Shown here one piece after another: positions 26,601 to 36,301 of a stretch of DNA of 64,000 nucleotides. Numbering within the stretch: the stretch's first letter is position 1; every line of letters starts with the position of its first letter. The DNA is taken from positions 24,020,266 through 24,084,265 of the forward strand of contig OX387197.1 in NCBI GenBank assembly GCA_947561715.1, written 5' to 3'. A model generated the notes under the pieces. That model worked only from the letters and a program-made list of their open reading frames with translations. It made no database searches and was not told the DNA's origin. A program made the translations under genes and the position numbers. The stretch comes from Ascidia mentula (Eukaryota; Chordata; Ascidiacea; Phlebobranchia; Ascidiidae).

Positions 26601-26957
26601 AATAACTTCAAACAGGCTTATGAGCTGTAGCGTGGTTTTATTCTCCAAACGAAACACCTTTTCCCGTTGAAAAAGTTTAAACGTCATTGGCAGTTATATC
26701 TTTCTTGGCTCCTCACAAATTTGCTTTAAAACTTGTCCATAAGTTTTGTCTATAACTGGTCTGTAAATAGTGGGTCGCAAAACCGTCCACTTCAATCGCG
26801 AAAAGTTTTAATTCAACGACGCATGTTGTTGTTTCTGGAAGAGCTCCATATAAATATAAAAGGTTGCAACACGTTGGGATTATTTGCTCAGATCGAAACG
26901 GAATAACAGTTGAAGGACACCGGGTTTTGACGACATGTTTTATTACAGTGGAAAATG
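23676..26957. other. Region upstream of ABCG2, no clear gene
   Basis: This holds the ABCG2 promoter and any non-coding leader exon, which I cannot place, and the 3' UTR of the minus-strand gene ending at 26958. A minus-strand AATAAA (plus TTTATT, 26637-26642) could serve that gene. A TGACGTCA palindrome lies at 26397-26404. The short open frames here have no domain and no supporting splice pattern. Confidence 0.4.
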
Positions 26958-28535
26958 TTACAATGCGGGCGAGAAACCGGAGCTAGTATGAACCACTGCG
27001 TCAGCCTCCCGAAGACTGACGTAAGACGAAGCGTTTGAACACACATTGTCATTGCAAGAAACGTAATCGTCGTCATCATCACTAACACACTCGGCATCCT
27101 CGTGAAAGGACTGGTTCGGAGATTCGGTTTCACAGGACTGACGTTTCGATGTCGATCCCCGCTTTACACGACAAGAATCTAAAGGCAGAGATGCGGCGGC
27201 GGTAACATCGCACGTAACCTCACGTGTGTGTCTAAGCAGTTTCAAGTTGCCGCGCCTCTTGCACTTTTTACTGCATTGGTTATTGTTTTTGTGCGCTAGG
27301 TGCAGTTCGACACGCGCACTTTCAGCTTCAACAGGGGGTGTTTCAACTGTAATTTCATCCACAGGTGGCGCAGAGGAGGAATTTTCACTTAGTTGGCGAC
27401 CAAGCACGATCGATGTAGGTCTACCGACTCCTGAAGATGTTCTGTCCACAGACATCTTTTTTAACGAGAGCAGCACCTCGTAAACGTTGTCGTCTGACTC
27501 ATCGACGCAGCTGCTTGTAGGCGAAAATGAACTTCCGCTTTGTTTGGAATTGCCATCCTTGCGTCGAAGCGAAAGTCCCCGCATAAGTTTTTTCAAGGAT
27601 TGCTTGCGCACAACTTTCGAATCGAAGCTCGGCGTCCGACCCTTAACCACGCTCTCCTCTTTTTTGGTGATGGTTTCACTGCCAAGACTGGCCGATCTGT
27701 TTGCTAGTGGTTTGCATTTGTCAACTTTGGCGTCAAAATCATTCTGAACTTGTTGGTTGAAGTCTTTGTCCGTCCTGGCATTGTAGCTTTCCATCGTTTC
27801 TTCTTGGGTTGATGTTGTGCGAAATATCTTTGGTTCGGATTCGCAAAAGGCCAGTCGTCGTTGGCTCCCGCTTCGGCTACTGCTGCTGCTGCTACCGCTC
27901 GCACTGGAGAAACGCTCGCTGGTGTTAGATGCAATTACCTCCACAGAGCGACGAATCGTTGAGGTGGGTTTTGCCTCGCTCTGACTTAAACGCAAGGTGT
28001 CTCCAAAATTGAAGCTGATGCGACGGTTTCGTCTGAGGCTCGCGCGCTTGCTAACGCTTTGCGTTCTCGTCGAGAGTCTACGTATTAGGCCGAACTCCGG
28101 GTTTAACGACACACTTAGAAGCGTTGGGCTGGGGATGCCGTCTGGAGCAGTATGGCTGCTGCCTCCGCTGGCATAGCCGATATCTGACGACGAAGAAGAA
28201 GCAGAGATAGCGGTCGTTTCCGGCCCCTTCAGGTCGATTGTGACAGGAACGGCAGCATCGGCGTGCGTTTTTTTAACGTGGACTCTTCGTTTGAGCGCTT
28301 GGCAGACGCCAACAACCCTTGTGTAGGTAGATAAGCGGGAGACCGAAGAGGCCCTTTTGTTGTCCTGCGGTTCCTGCTGGCGTGTTTCATTGCTCGAGTG
28401 CAGTGCGGCAGGGCACGTAGATCGTTTGCTCATTCTCTGCGAAAACTCGGGGTCGATCTTTGGGCACGGGTTGATGCAATGCGGAGTGATGCAGGCGATC
28501 GGGCAACCGGGGTTGAACGAAGACCTCGCGAAGAT
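26958..28535 (-). CDS. Unrecognised Ser/Arg-rich protein, long final exon
   Basis: An open frame of more than 490 codons on the minus strand, far longer than chance in this window. It stays open upstream of the first ATG (28433) for 34 codons to a TTTATTAG acceptor, so 28535 is taken as the exon start; it could instead be a one-exon gene beginning at 28433. I recognise no domain. The part before the ATG is cysteine-rich (CPIACITPHC). The rest is low complexity and basic: serine runs near a third of the way in (SSASGSSSSSSRSGS), repeated S-x-R/K motifs such as RRLSTRTQS, RKQSLKKLMRGLSLRRK, then an acidic patch SDDDDD near the C-terminus. Several R-x-x-S sites would suit basophilic kinases. This looks like a disordered cytoplasmic tail. 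Codon use in the serine runs is mixed, arguing for selection on protein rather than a simple repeat. No function is proposed. Confidence 0.7.
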   Translation of the reverse strand: MFARSSFNPGCPIACITPHCINPCPKIDPEFSQRMSKRSTCPAALHSSNETRQQEPQDNKRASSVSRLSTYTRVVGVCQALKRRVHVKKTHADAAVPVTIDLKGPETTAISASSSSSDIGYASGGSSHTAPDGIPSPTLLSVSLNPEFGLIRRLSTRTQSVSKRASLRRNRRISFNFGDTLRLSQSEAKPTSTIRRSVEVIASNTSERFSSASGSSSSSSRSGSQRRLAFCESEPKIFRTTSTQEETMESYNARTDKDFNQQVQNDFDAKVDKCKPLANRSASLGSETITKKEESVVKGRTPSFDSKVVRKQSLKKLMRGLSLRRKDGNSKQSGSSFSPTSSCVDESDDNVYEVLLSLKKMSVDRTSSGVGRPTSIVLGRQLSENSSSAPPVDEITVETPPVEAESARVELHLAHKNNNQCSKKCKRRGNLKLLRHTREVTCDVTAAASLPLDSCRVKRGSTSKRQSCETESPNQSFHEDAECVSDDDDDYVSCNDNVCSNASSYVSLREADAVVHTSSGFSPAL

Positions 28536-29154
28536 CTAATAAACAATTTACAAGATGATGTTTTTCCTCGGTAGTTTCTGCTACAAATACTATAGCTGTT
28601 GGACTTTGATCAGATTTCGTTTTTTGGGCCTTTAGGTTGGCACTAATGACGTCACAAACGTTGTTAGCCAGTATAATGTTGTTGGTAACGAGCAGCAGAG
28701 AAATCCATTTTAAACTAATGTGATCCAAATCACAGGGCGTTTGCAGGTACTTTTAACAGAACAGTGTAAGTGAATCTCTCGGGAATCAAACCGACAAAAA
28801 ACAAATGTGGAACCGTACGTGCCCGCGGCAGACAGGGGGAGGTACTGCTGTGTGCAGTGCATGCGATCGATTTTCACGTTCGTGCCGAGCGAATGCCCAT
28901 CCAGGATTTCTTTTGTTTCAAACTCACGAAGCAAATTAGGAGCGGGGTGTTTTGCAGACGGCAAGTCGGCACCTGTTTGTCTTTCAACGCAAATTAAATC
29001 AATAATATCCATATAATATTAGTAAAAATCATTTTTACAGGTCATCCAACGTACTCGGATTTAATGCATTTATGATTTCGATGCCGGTAATAAAATTTTA
29101 ATCGAACTTTGTACGTTCTCACTCGGATCAGGTGATTGAATTCCCCTGTATATT

Positions 29155-29207
29155 TAGCGTCCCCAAATTTAGCGTCCGCGTCCCCCAAATTTAGCGTCCG
29201 CAAGGCT
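29155..29207 (+). repeat. Short tandem repeat of a TTTAGCGTCC unit
   Basis: TTTAGCGTCC occurs three times in a row with spacers of CCAAA and GCGTCCCCCAAA. It is intergenic or intronic and has no coding role that I can see. Confidence 0.6.
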
Positions 29208-29309
29208 CGTGCGAGCCGATAGCGATGCGTGTCATACGTTAAATATTACCACTATTATCCTCTATATCTCTTTTTTATACACAATTCAGGATAAAAGAAC
29301 TGAGTTTAC

Positions 29310-29420
29310 CTTGTACCAGCCATGCGTGGCGCCCTGGTCGCACGCATGATTGAGCAGGTCATCAACGGCCACGTGGACAAAGCCAAGGAAAGCGCGGTTC
29401 CTTCCACGGTGTACACAAAT
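29310..29420 (-). CDS. Candidate internal exon, unrecognised protein
   Basis: Bounded by a TTGTGTTGCAG acceptor and an AAG/GTAAAC donor on the minus strand. The open frame reads FVYTVEGTALSLALSTWPLM and continues to MAGTR, partly hydrophobic. It enters and leaves with two bases of a split codon. It could be an upstream exon of the gene whose final exon is 26958-28535, but a phase match requires either a weak acceptor inside that exon or a missing small exon. Confidence 0.4.
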
Positions 29421-31183
29421 CTGCAACACAAATGTTTCGTTTTTAACAATCCAATGCAGCAAAACAAGGAATGCAGCAAACAAAGCATTACAGAGTTGCA
29501 GACAGTAATGTACGCATTGTTCCTATAGGATCTGGTAACTGTTGCACTGAACTGGCTGGTATAAGCTAACCAGGACCAGATTGTTCCAATTTGTGGTGGT
29601 GTACATATAACTAGGTATTAAACAACAGAGACCGACCGAGTGGGGGTCATTTTGGGCCAAACCATAATGCATCATACTGAAACCTACTAAGAAACCCTGG
29701 CGGACAGACAAGCATGATCAAAAGTCTACCTTTGTCTTTGTGTTTAACGCAAAACGATAAAGGTGATTTCCTGAGTATTTGGGCAAGTTTAAATCGGTAA
29801 CAAAAGGCAAAGCATTGCCTCCCGTTAACAAAGGCTGCGAAATTTCTCCTCAACAATTATTAAGGAAGCGGTTGCTACGCCCGTAAAAGCTGGCAGGAAT
29901 TTTGAATCAGTTTGTTGGGTTCACGGCAGGTCTTTAATAACGAATGTGCTTGGTTTGTTGACGCAAGTTTTGCTCTTGATCTTGTTGTTGATTCCACGCC
30001 GGGGCTGAGGGTAAGTGCGTGTTTTTATTTCAATTTTCAACGCTTTGAGTGTTTCAAAACAACCTGGTCACACGCGATATATAGGGAGGAAGCCAGCGCA
30101 AAACGCAGTGGTGCGATTTTTCGCGAGGACTACAAGCTTATAGCGAGATTTTTAGCCAATGATTCAGACCTCATTACGAACTTTCAGGCATTACTTTGTA
30201 TGATTCTCAGTTAAGTTACTCGAGTTCACATCAATGTGCACCCAATTATATTCACGGTTCGGCAGTTTCCCCTCCTTCCGCAGTTAAACGTGGTTTGTGT
30301 CCGAGAGTTTGTACCAAGTTTAATGTCGACTAAAAGACCACCACAAGTGACCGACGTCAGTCAAGAACTGCGCTGATAATTTCAGTCAAAGCAGTGCACT
30401 CTACCACCCGGTTTATTAAACGTATGTTTTCTTGGAAAATTATAAAAGATTGAAGAAGTTTTAAGCGCAATCCCTATTATGTAATTGTGTGCATTGACAT
30501 TTCGTTGCGTCGCAATATATATATATATATAGTTTGTATCAAGTTTACTCGTTATTACGTAGCACGTAATAGGAGAATTTGCCGAATCTTTGAGAAAAAC
30601 TTCGCGCGGCGTCACAATTTTGTGACAAAGTTCCTTATACCCCGCGGCAAGTTGCAAACTACGCTATAAAGACTTTCTCGTGTTTTGTTCCGGCTGCAGA
30701 CGCCAGACGGTTCGGGCAATCTCGGTATTAAATGACGCGTTCGTGGAATATAATTAGCTACGCGCGCGTCCGCGGTTTGCGCACTATGTGAATAATGCAA
30801 CAGTTTAGCGTTGGTGCGGACATCAGGACATAGTAATTTTTCCATGAGTTTTGTTCCATACAACAAAGTAAATTTGCCATACATGGTAGGAGATTTTTGG
30901 TGCATTGGCGAAAGTTATTTTAATTCTTTATTGCAAATTCCGGAGTTGTGAAAGAGGTCGCCTGTGTACGAGTATGAGTTGAAAAGCCTAACTTTAAGTA
31001 CAGCGTTGGATCCCGCGGTCAAACCCAAAACCTCCAATCATCACGTAGCGCAGCAAAAGCGACCAAGCGTCTTTTGCAGCAAATATTGTGGCCGCGCCTT
31101 TGTGTCTGCGCCTCAAGTGGAGCTGAGGTTTCAGAGGCAAAACCGAATCAAGCACAAAGGCTGTAAACACCGGCCGCCTTTAC

Positions 31184-31365
31184 CTGGATCATTTCTCGCT
31201 CCTGGACCTCGGGTTGGACACCTTTCTCGCCGAAGGCCAACCGTTCCATCACTGCCTTATCAAATATGTGAGTGATGTCAACAGCTTCCGAGCCTGTCGG
31301 CGCATTGCTGGCCTTCCCTTCGAGGACGTGGTTGCGGATAGAGTAGAAAGATCGTATGGTCGTAC
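31184..31365 (-). CDS. Candidate internal exon, unrecognised protein
   Basis: Acceptor GATCGATGCAG and donor CAG/GTAAAG on the minus strand enclose 182 bp. One frame is open and protein-like: it starts TTIRSFYSIRNHVLEGK, contains EAVDITHIFDKAVMERLAF and ends QEREMIQ. Local GC content is higher than in the flanks, as for other exons here. The family is not recognised. Confidence 0.5.
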
Positions 31366-31919
31366 CTGCATCGATCGAAGAGCAATTATTTTATTTGTAA
31401 TGGGACTAAAAATTGTATATTGTGTGACATGTGCGTGGGAGTTTCATACTCTGTCAACGCAACCCACTCGCAGTGAGCACTTGATTTTTATGATTCGTGT
31501 GTGGCCCTGACGTCGGCAAAGACAGCGGCGAGATACAGGTTCTACGTGAGTGATGGTTACATGTTTGGCTGAACAATTCAGTTCGACTTAATCAAGCGAT
31601 TAAGACATATTCTAACAGCATTTCGTGACAAGCCTCATATGAAAACAAAGTAGCTGGCTTGCATGTATCAGCAGACTTTCGAAACAACATCCTCGGTTTT
31701 GGTCATAAACCAACCAACATATTTGTCCACTTCACAACATACAAGCCTTAAGTTGGATACGGGACATCAGGTTTTATTTTAAAACTTTGGGAAACCCTAA
31801 AGATACGGGATTTTCCAAACAAACTTGCACGCATGTCTAGAGGTATTGCTATTTTCGTTCGACAGAAACCTTTTCGCCACGAAACTACCACAGTAACATA
31901 TACGGTGTGATGCACTTAC

Positions 31920-32007
31920 GGAGAGGATGCTTTTCACGCCTGGATAGATGCTGACGAAATGCATGGATGCGAAGCAGCAATCGTCGGGGCTGAGTTTCAA
32001 AGCCCAC
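31920..32007 (-). CDS. Candidate internal exon, unrecognised protein
   Basis: Acceptor TTTATCCAG and donor TCC/GTAAGT on the minus strand. The frame reads WALKLSPDDCCFASMHF and ends PGVKSILS. A possible 33-bp exon at 32274-32306 (GLVKYLRTLR) precedes it in matching phase. The phase does not connect directly to the exon at 31184-31365, so an exon is missing or one boundary is wrong. Confidence 0.45.
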
Positions 32008-33023
32008 CTGGATAAAAAAAAGAGAAAAAGAGGTCAAATTTCAAAGTCGCGCTCTTTCCTGGATGCATTGCAGCCACGCAAACGCTATGCAAACCCAATT
32101 AACAACAAGATCGATTCCCCAATTATCAGGTCGAATTCTGTTCAACTCTGCCAGTTTAGCATCCAGCGATCGATTTTACCCGAAAATTTTGGTGAAGGAT
32201 TGCCTTCCCCAGCGTTCATTATTATGCCCAGCTGGCTGCGGCAGTTGTTTGTGTATTTTTCACTTCTGTTCACCTCCGAAGTGTTCGTAAGTACTTCACC
32301 AGCCCACTGAAGCAGCGATAACGACCAACCGTGGCGTATATACGGTAGGTGGTTATTCGAACGCTGGGAATCGTGTAGGTTTTTTAATAAAGCATTCCAT
32401 TGTTTGTTCAAAAGCATTGGGATTTTTTCCAAACCGATTTAATTACACTACGAGCAAATCCGTTGGTTGCGGGGAGAGATGTTTGCAAAATACTTTACAA
32501 AGATATTTCCTGTTATGCATGGTGTAGACAAAATCATGTAAAGTGTACGCGACTCTTAACAGCGTGCACCCAATAGACACCGGCTCCTAACGAAAGCCTA
32601 ATAAATATTTCATTGCCTCCCCATCGATTTCCAACGGGCACAAGGTTGCATTTCATTGCAATGAACTCAGAATGTGTGAACAGCGCTCCGAGAGGAATGA
32701 TCGAAGGTTGTTTTCTCGACGTTCGTTTTTACACACGGCGCACCCGTTTTCGCAAACGTTTTCCGCGGGTATCGATTGGTGGTGATGTCGTCACCCACTA
32801 TAGGACGTTCGAGCGTTTACCGACTGGGTCGCAGTTTGGGTCCAACCCTATATTCGGCTAAGCTATTCCTGAGGTCAGTGGGCTAAGTTTTAAAAAAATT
32901 AGCGCGCAAAACATCCGCGGAAATGTAAAAAAACAGAACGCGACGGAAAATTGTCGCAAAGCTGTGGTTTCAAGTAATGATTCCTTATCAAACGACCAAT
33001 TAAATTAGTTCCAAGAAACCAAC

Positions 33024-33129
33024 CTTGAGGTATCCCTGTGGCAAATCCACGAGGGACTGACGGTCAACGACTTGGGCAGGGCCCAACGGCTCTACGAAAG
33101 ATAGAATTGAAGAATCCAGCATCAGTTCT
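33024..33129 (-). CDS. Candidate internal exon, unrecognised protein
   Basis: Acceptor GCGTTGACAG and donor AAG/GTTGGT on the minus strand. The frame reads ELMLDSSILSFVEPLG, then VDRQSLVDLPQGYLK. It is clearly more protein-like than the alternatives but the donor is poor. It may belong to the same minus-strand gene as the exons to its left; the family is unknown. Confidence 0.4.
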
Positions 33130-34200
33130 CTGTCAACGCAACCCATAACCATTTTGGGGTCAGGTTAAGATTGAAGTAAGACCAATTCGGGTCCTAAAAT
33201 TGCATCTAAAGACTTTACAGTAAACAACACTTCTGTAAAAGAAATACAAGTATTGTAAAGTTGTCTGTCGAATATAACAATAACCTGGTGAGAATGTACA
33301 CACACACCCTGTGCACGCTACATCATAATCTTTCACAAATTAAAAAGTACAGCGCGCCAACGCTACATTAGGCCTTAGCGCAGTGCATCACACCGTACTT
33401 CAGCCCAACTTTGCCCTGTTGTCAGCCCAGGTGTTCCGCTAGAACAGCACCGGAACGCATTCCGGGCAGCAAACAAGCTTGAAAACCACACAACACTGAG
33501 CTTTCTGACTTGACGGTCTCGCCTTCTGAGCTTGGCCCAAGAACCGAAAACGCGCGACAATAGCTGTTTTCGTACCTTGCTTGTATCAACACCGGCCGTT
33601 TTATACGATTTCGCTCCCGCCCGCCAAGGCCGCGCTGACGTTTGCCTTTTTTCTTGTTTTCTTTGCCATTTTCGCAGCCAAAACGCGCGCGGGTATTAAA
33701 ATCGAATTTAACCGAACTGCAATTTTTTTTACTGCGAACGCGACTGGCTTCGTTGTGTTGCTTTTCCATGCAAAAAATTTGGGGTCAGATTACAGATTCT
33801 CTATATTACAACCTTACAGCGAACTTTCTTGGAACTCATCACCAGATACGTTAAGCGCAGCTACTGCAGGGGAATGTCGATTTTATGTTTCTGTCGCAGT
33901 TTTTTTCACTCCTTTCAGCGCTGCTAAATGTTGCCATTCCTTGTTTTTGCTTACGCCATTATTTTACGCCTAAAATAAATACGAAATGGACACATTGCCA
34001 GAGGAAAAAAAACATTAAGCCAGGATTTAAGGAGGATAAGTTTACGTAAATAAATTATTCTGACGTCTGTGTTTTTTTTGTACTTTTACGCCATATACTT
34101 TTGGCTTTGTTGTTTATGTTATTCCAAAATGTAGATGCAAATCACTTAAGTAAGTAACAACGTTACTGTAATTGTTGCATTAAGGTAACGTGTTTCGGGG

Positions 34201-34826
34201 TCACCAGTTTTGGAAATGAATGCCGAATGTGAAGTGATTTTTGGACCATTTGTTCATTTCCTGGTAGAGATTGGATAAAATCGCCATATAAGCTTCGTCA
34301 TCCTTGGCCAATTTTACACAGCGGCTGTACACAATTCATCATAGGTATATTACCATCAATTCCATACAGGCGCCAGGCATCGCCAGGAATAAAAACTTGC
34401 GTTGATTATTCCCGATGAGGTCTGCAATACGTTTTTAATTGGGACCATGTGCATGGCTCAACAGGTGCAAGTCATTTTTTGTCGCTTATAAAAACCCACC
34501 TTCGACTGGTCAACAAATCAATGCCCGAAAGACTCGAAAAAGCGAACATTGTTAAACAGCTCCAAGGCGAATATTGATCGGCTACAAAAACAAACTGTGT
34601 TTAATGCTGCGAAAATTTGTGTATTTTTGTCTATTCTGCATAAGGTTAGGAACCAGACATATTGCGAATTGTCCCTAATAAAACAAAAAGTTCTGTTAAA
34701 CTAAAAACGGCAACGCAGAAGTCTAAAACACATTAACGACTACTCACGAGACCAAACTGTACCAGCGGCAAATTGAGTATGAATATGTTCATTATGACAT
34801 CATAGTCCAACAGTAAATATTTCAAA
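34201..34826 (-). other. Cluster of candidate exons with conflicting phases (gene end or pseudogene)
   Basis: Four minus-strand segments have acceptor and donor signals: 34748-34826 (LKYLLLDYDVIMNIFILN), 34500-34581, 34354-34421 (LIGNNQRKFLFLAMPG) and 34201-34324 (KLAKDDEAYMAILSNLYQ and on to a stop at 34201). Three read well as protein. The segment 34500-34581 has exactly the length needed to join its neighbours in phase, but that frame contains two stops; the last junction also mismatches. Either I have mis-set boundaries or this is a decayed gene. I do not recognise the protein. Confidence 0.35.
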
Positions 34827-36301
34827 CTGGGGTTCGCACAGGCGAAAGGTCAAAAAAATATAATCTTTTTAAACAAAAGGTGTATATTTGTTGTTATTTC
34901 ACCGGAAGAGCGTTTAGTAATCATCAATGGGCTGACGTCACAATTCTGCAGGTATAAAAGATTGGCTGAAAATGCATTGGTTGAGGTAGGAGTTCATTAA
35001 TAAAACGCGTGTATAGTCCTTGTTTTGGGACAATTTTACGTTTAGCAAAGCAGAAATTATCCAGCAGTGTCCAATTACCAAGCACCAAAAACGAAAATTT
35101 ATGATCAGGCGAAGAAAAATGTCTGGAATTAACGGCAACTAGCGCGTTTGGCTGCACTTGGCTTTGGTGTGCGTTTTTACTGCCTCCTTAAAGTTACAGC
35201 ATATGTATTTGATTGCGTGGAATGTCACAAATCATTCTCATCAACAACACCAGGTACAAATTAAAACCGACCGCGACCTTACATGAATTGTATTGGACAT
35301 CAAAACAGAACAACCATCCATTCGTCGTGAACGAGGTGAAATGTACATAAATAATCATGATGGATGAAAACTTGTGCATAATTTGATCAGAAGTAGCAAA
35401 TGGTTTGCTTAAAATTGACGTAATTTTCTAAGAGGCTAGGTAATGTAATTTCCAATCTAGACATAGGCTCCATAAATAAAAGTGAGGGATTAGTTATCCA
35501 GTTTTGGGCAAAACTACTAAATATATCTGACACTTAATTCGTTTGGGGCACACCAAACTAAGGTCACTTTAAGTGTTAAGTGCAATAATATAATTAGTTG
35601 ATTTTCAGCTAATCTTTACCAGCAGCATTGTGACGTCAGATCCACTGATGACACGTGGTCTGAACTATGAATTGACGAATCCAGCCCTGCAATGTACTGT
35701 GTTTGTTGCATGCAACGGTCCAAAAATCAAGGTAACGCGTATATGTCGCATATTACGTTCTTTATTTCGCAACAATCTGTATTGTATTAAATTGTGACAT
35801 TGCCGTGACTGCAAAATGAAGTTGTGACGTTGTAATTTTTTTTACATTTTTTATCATGTGACGGCACTTTCCCATCCACGCCCACTTTTGTAATTTTATA
35901 TCGACAATTGGACATCACTTATACAGGTGAAGAGTCATAACTTTTATAATGTAATGCGTTAATACCCAAAATGACACACTTACAATGAGGTGGTTGTGTA
36001 ACATCGAGGCAAAAAAATCAATTTTTGCTGTTTGGTCAATAATGTCTTTACGTTGGTTTCACAGCGAGGCAAAAAACAAAAGAAAAAGATTGGCAGCTTC
36101 TGTTCGCAATGCACTGTGAGTACTTATTTTGGTTGGCAAATCGATTTGTTTTCGTTATATTTAGAAATCAGGCACCAAAATAAAAAAAATGTGAAATGGT
36201 ACTTGCAGCATGATTTCCAAGGACGTGTTATAGTGTGCATTGCAAAGCAGCGACGCCCACAAGCGCTTTACGCGAAAACACTTTACTGTAGGTAAAAACA
36301 T
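34827..36301. other. Region downstream of PCCA, no clear gene
   Basis: AT-rich sequence between the PCCA stop and the candidate exons to the left. Short minus-strand open frames (for example 34924-35157) have no recognised domain. TGACGTCA palindromes lie at 34933-34940 and 35631-35638. Confidence 0.4.
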
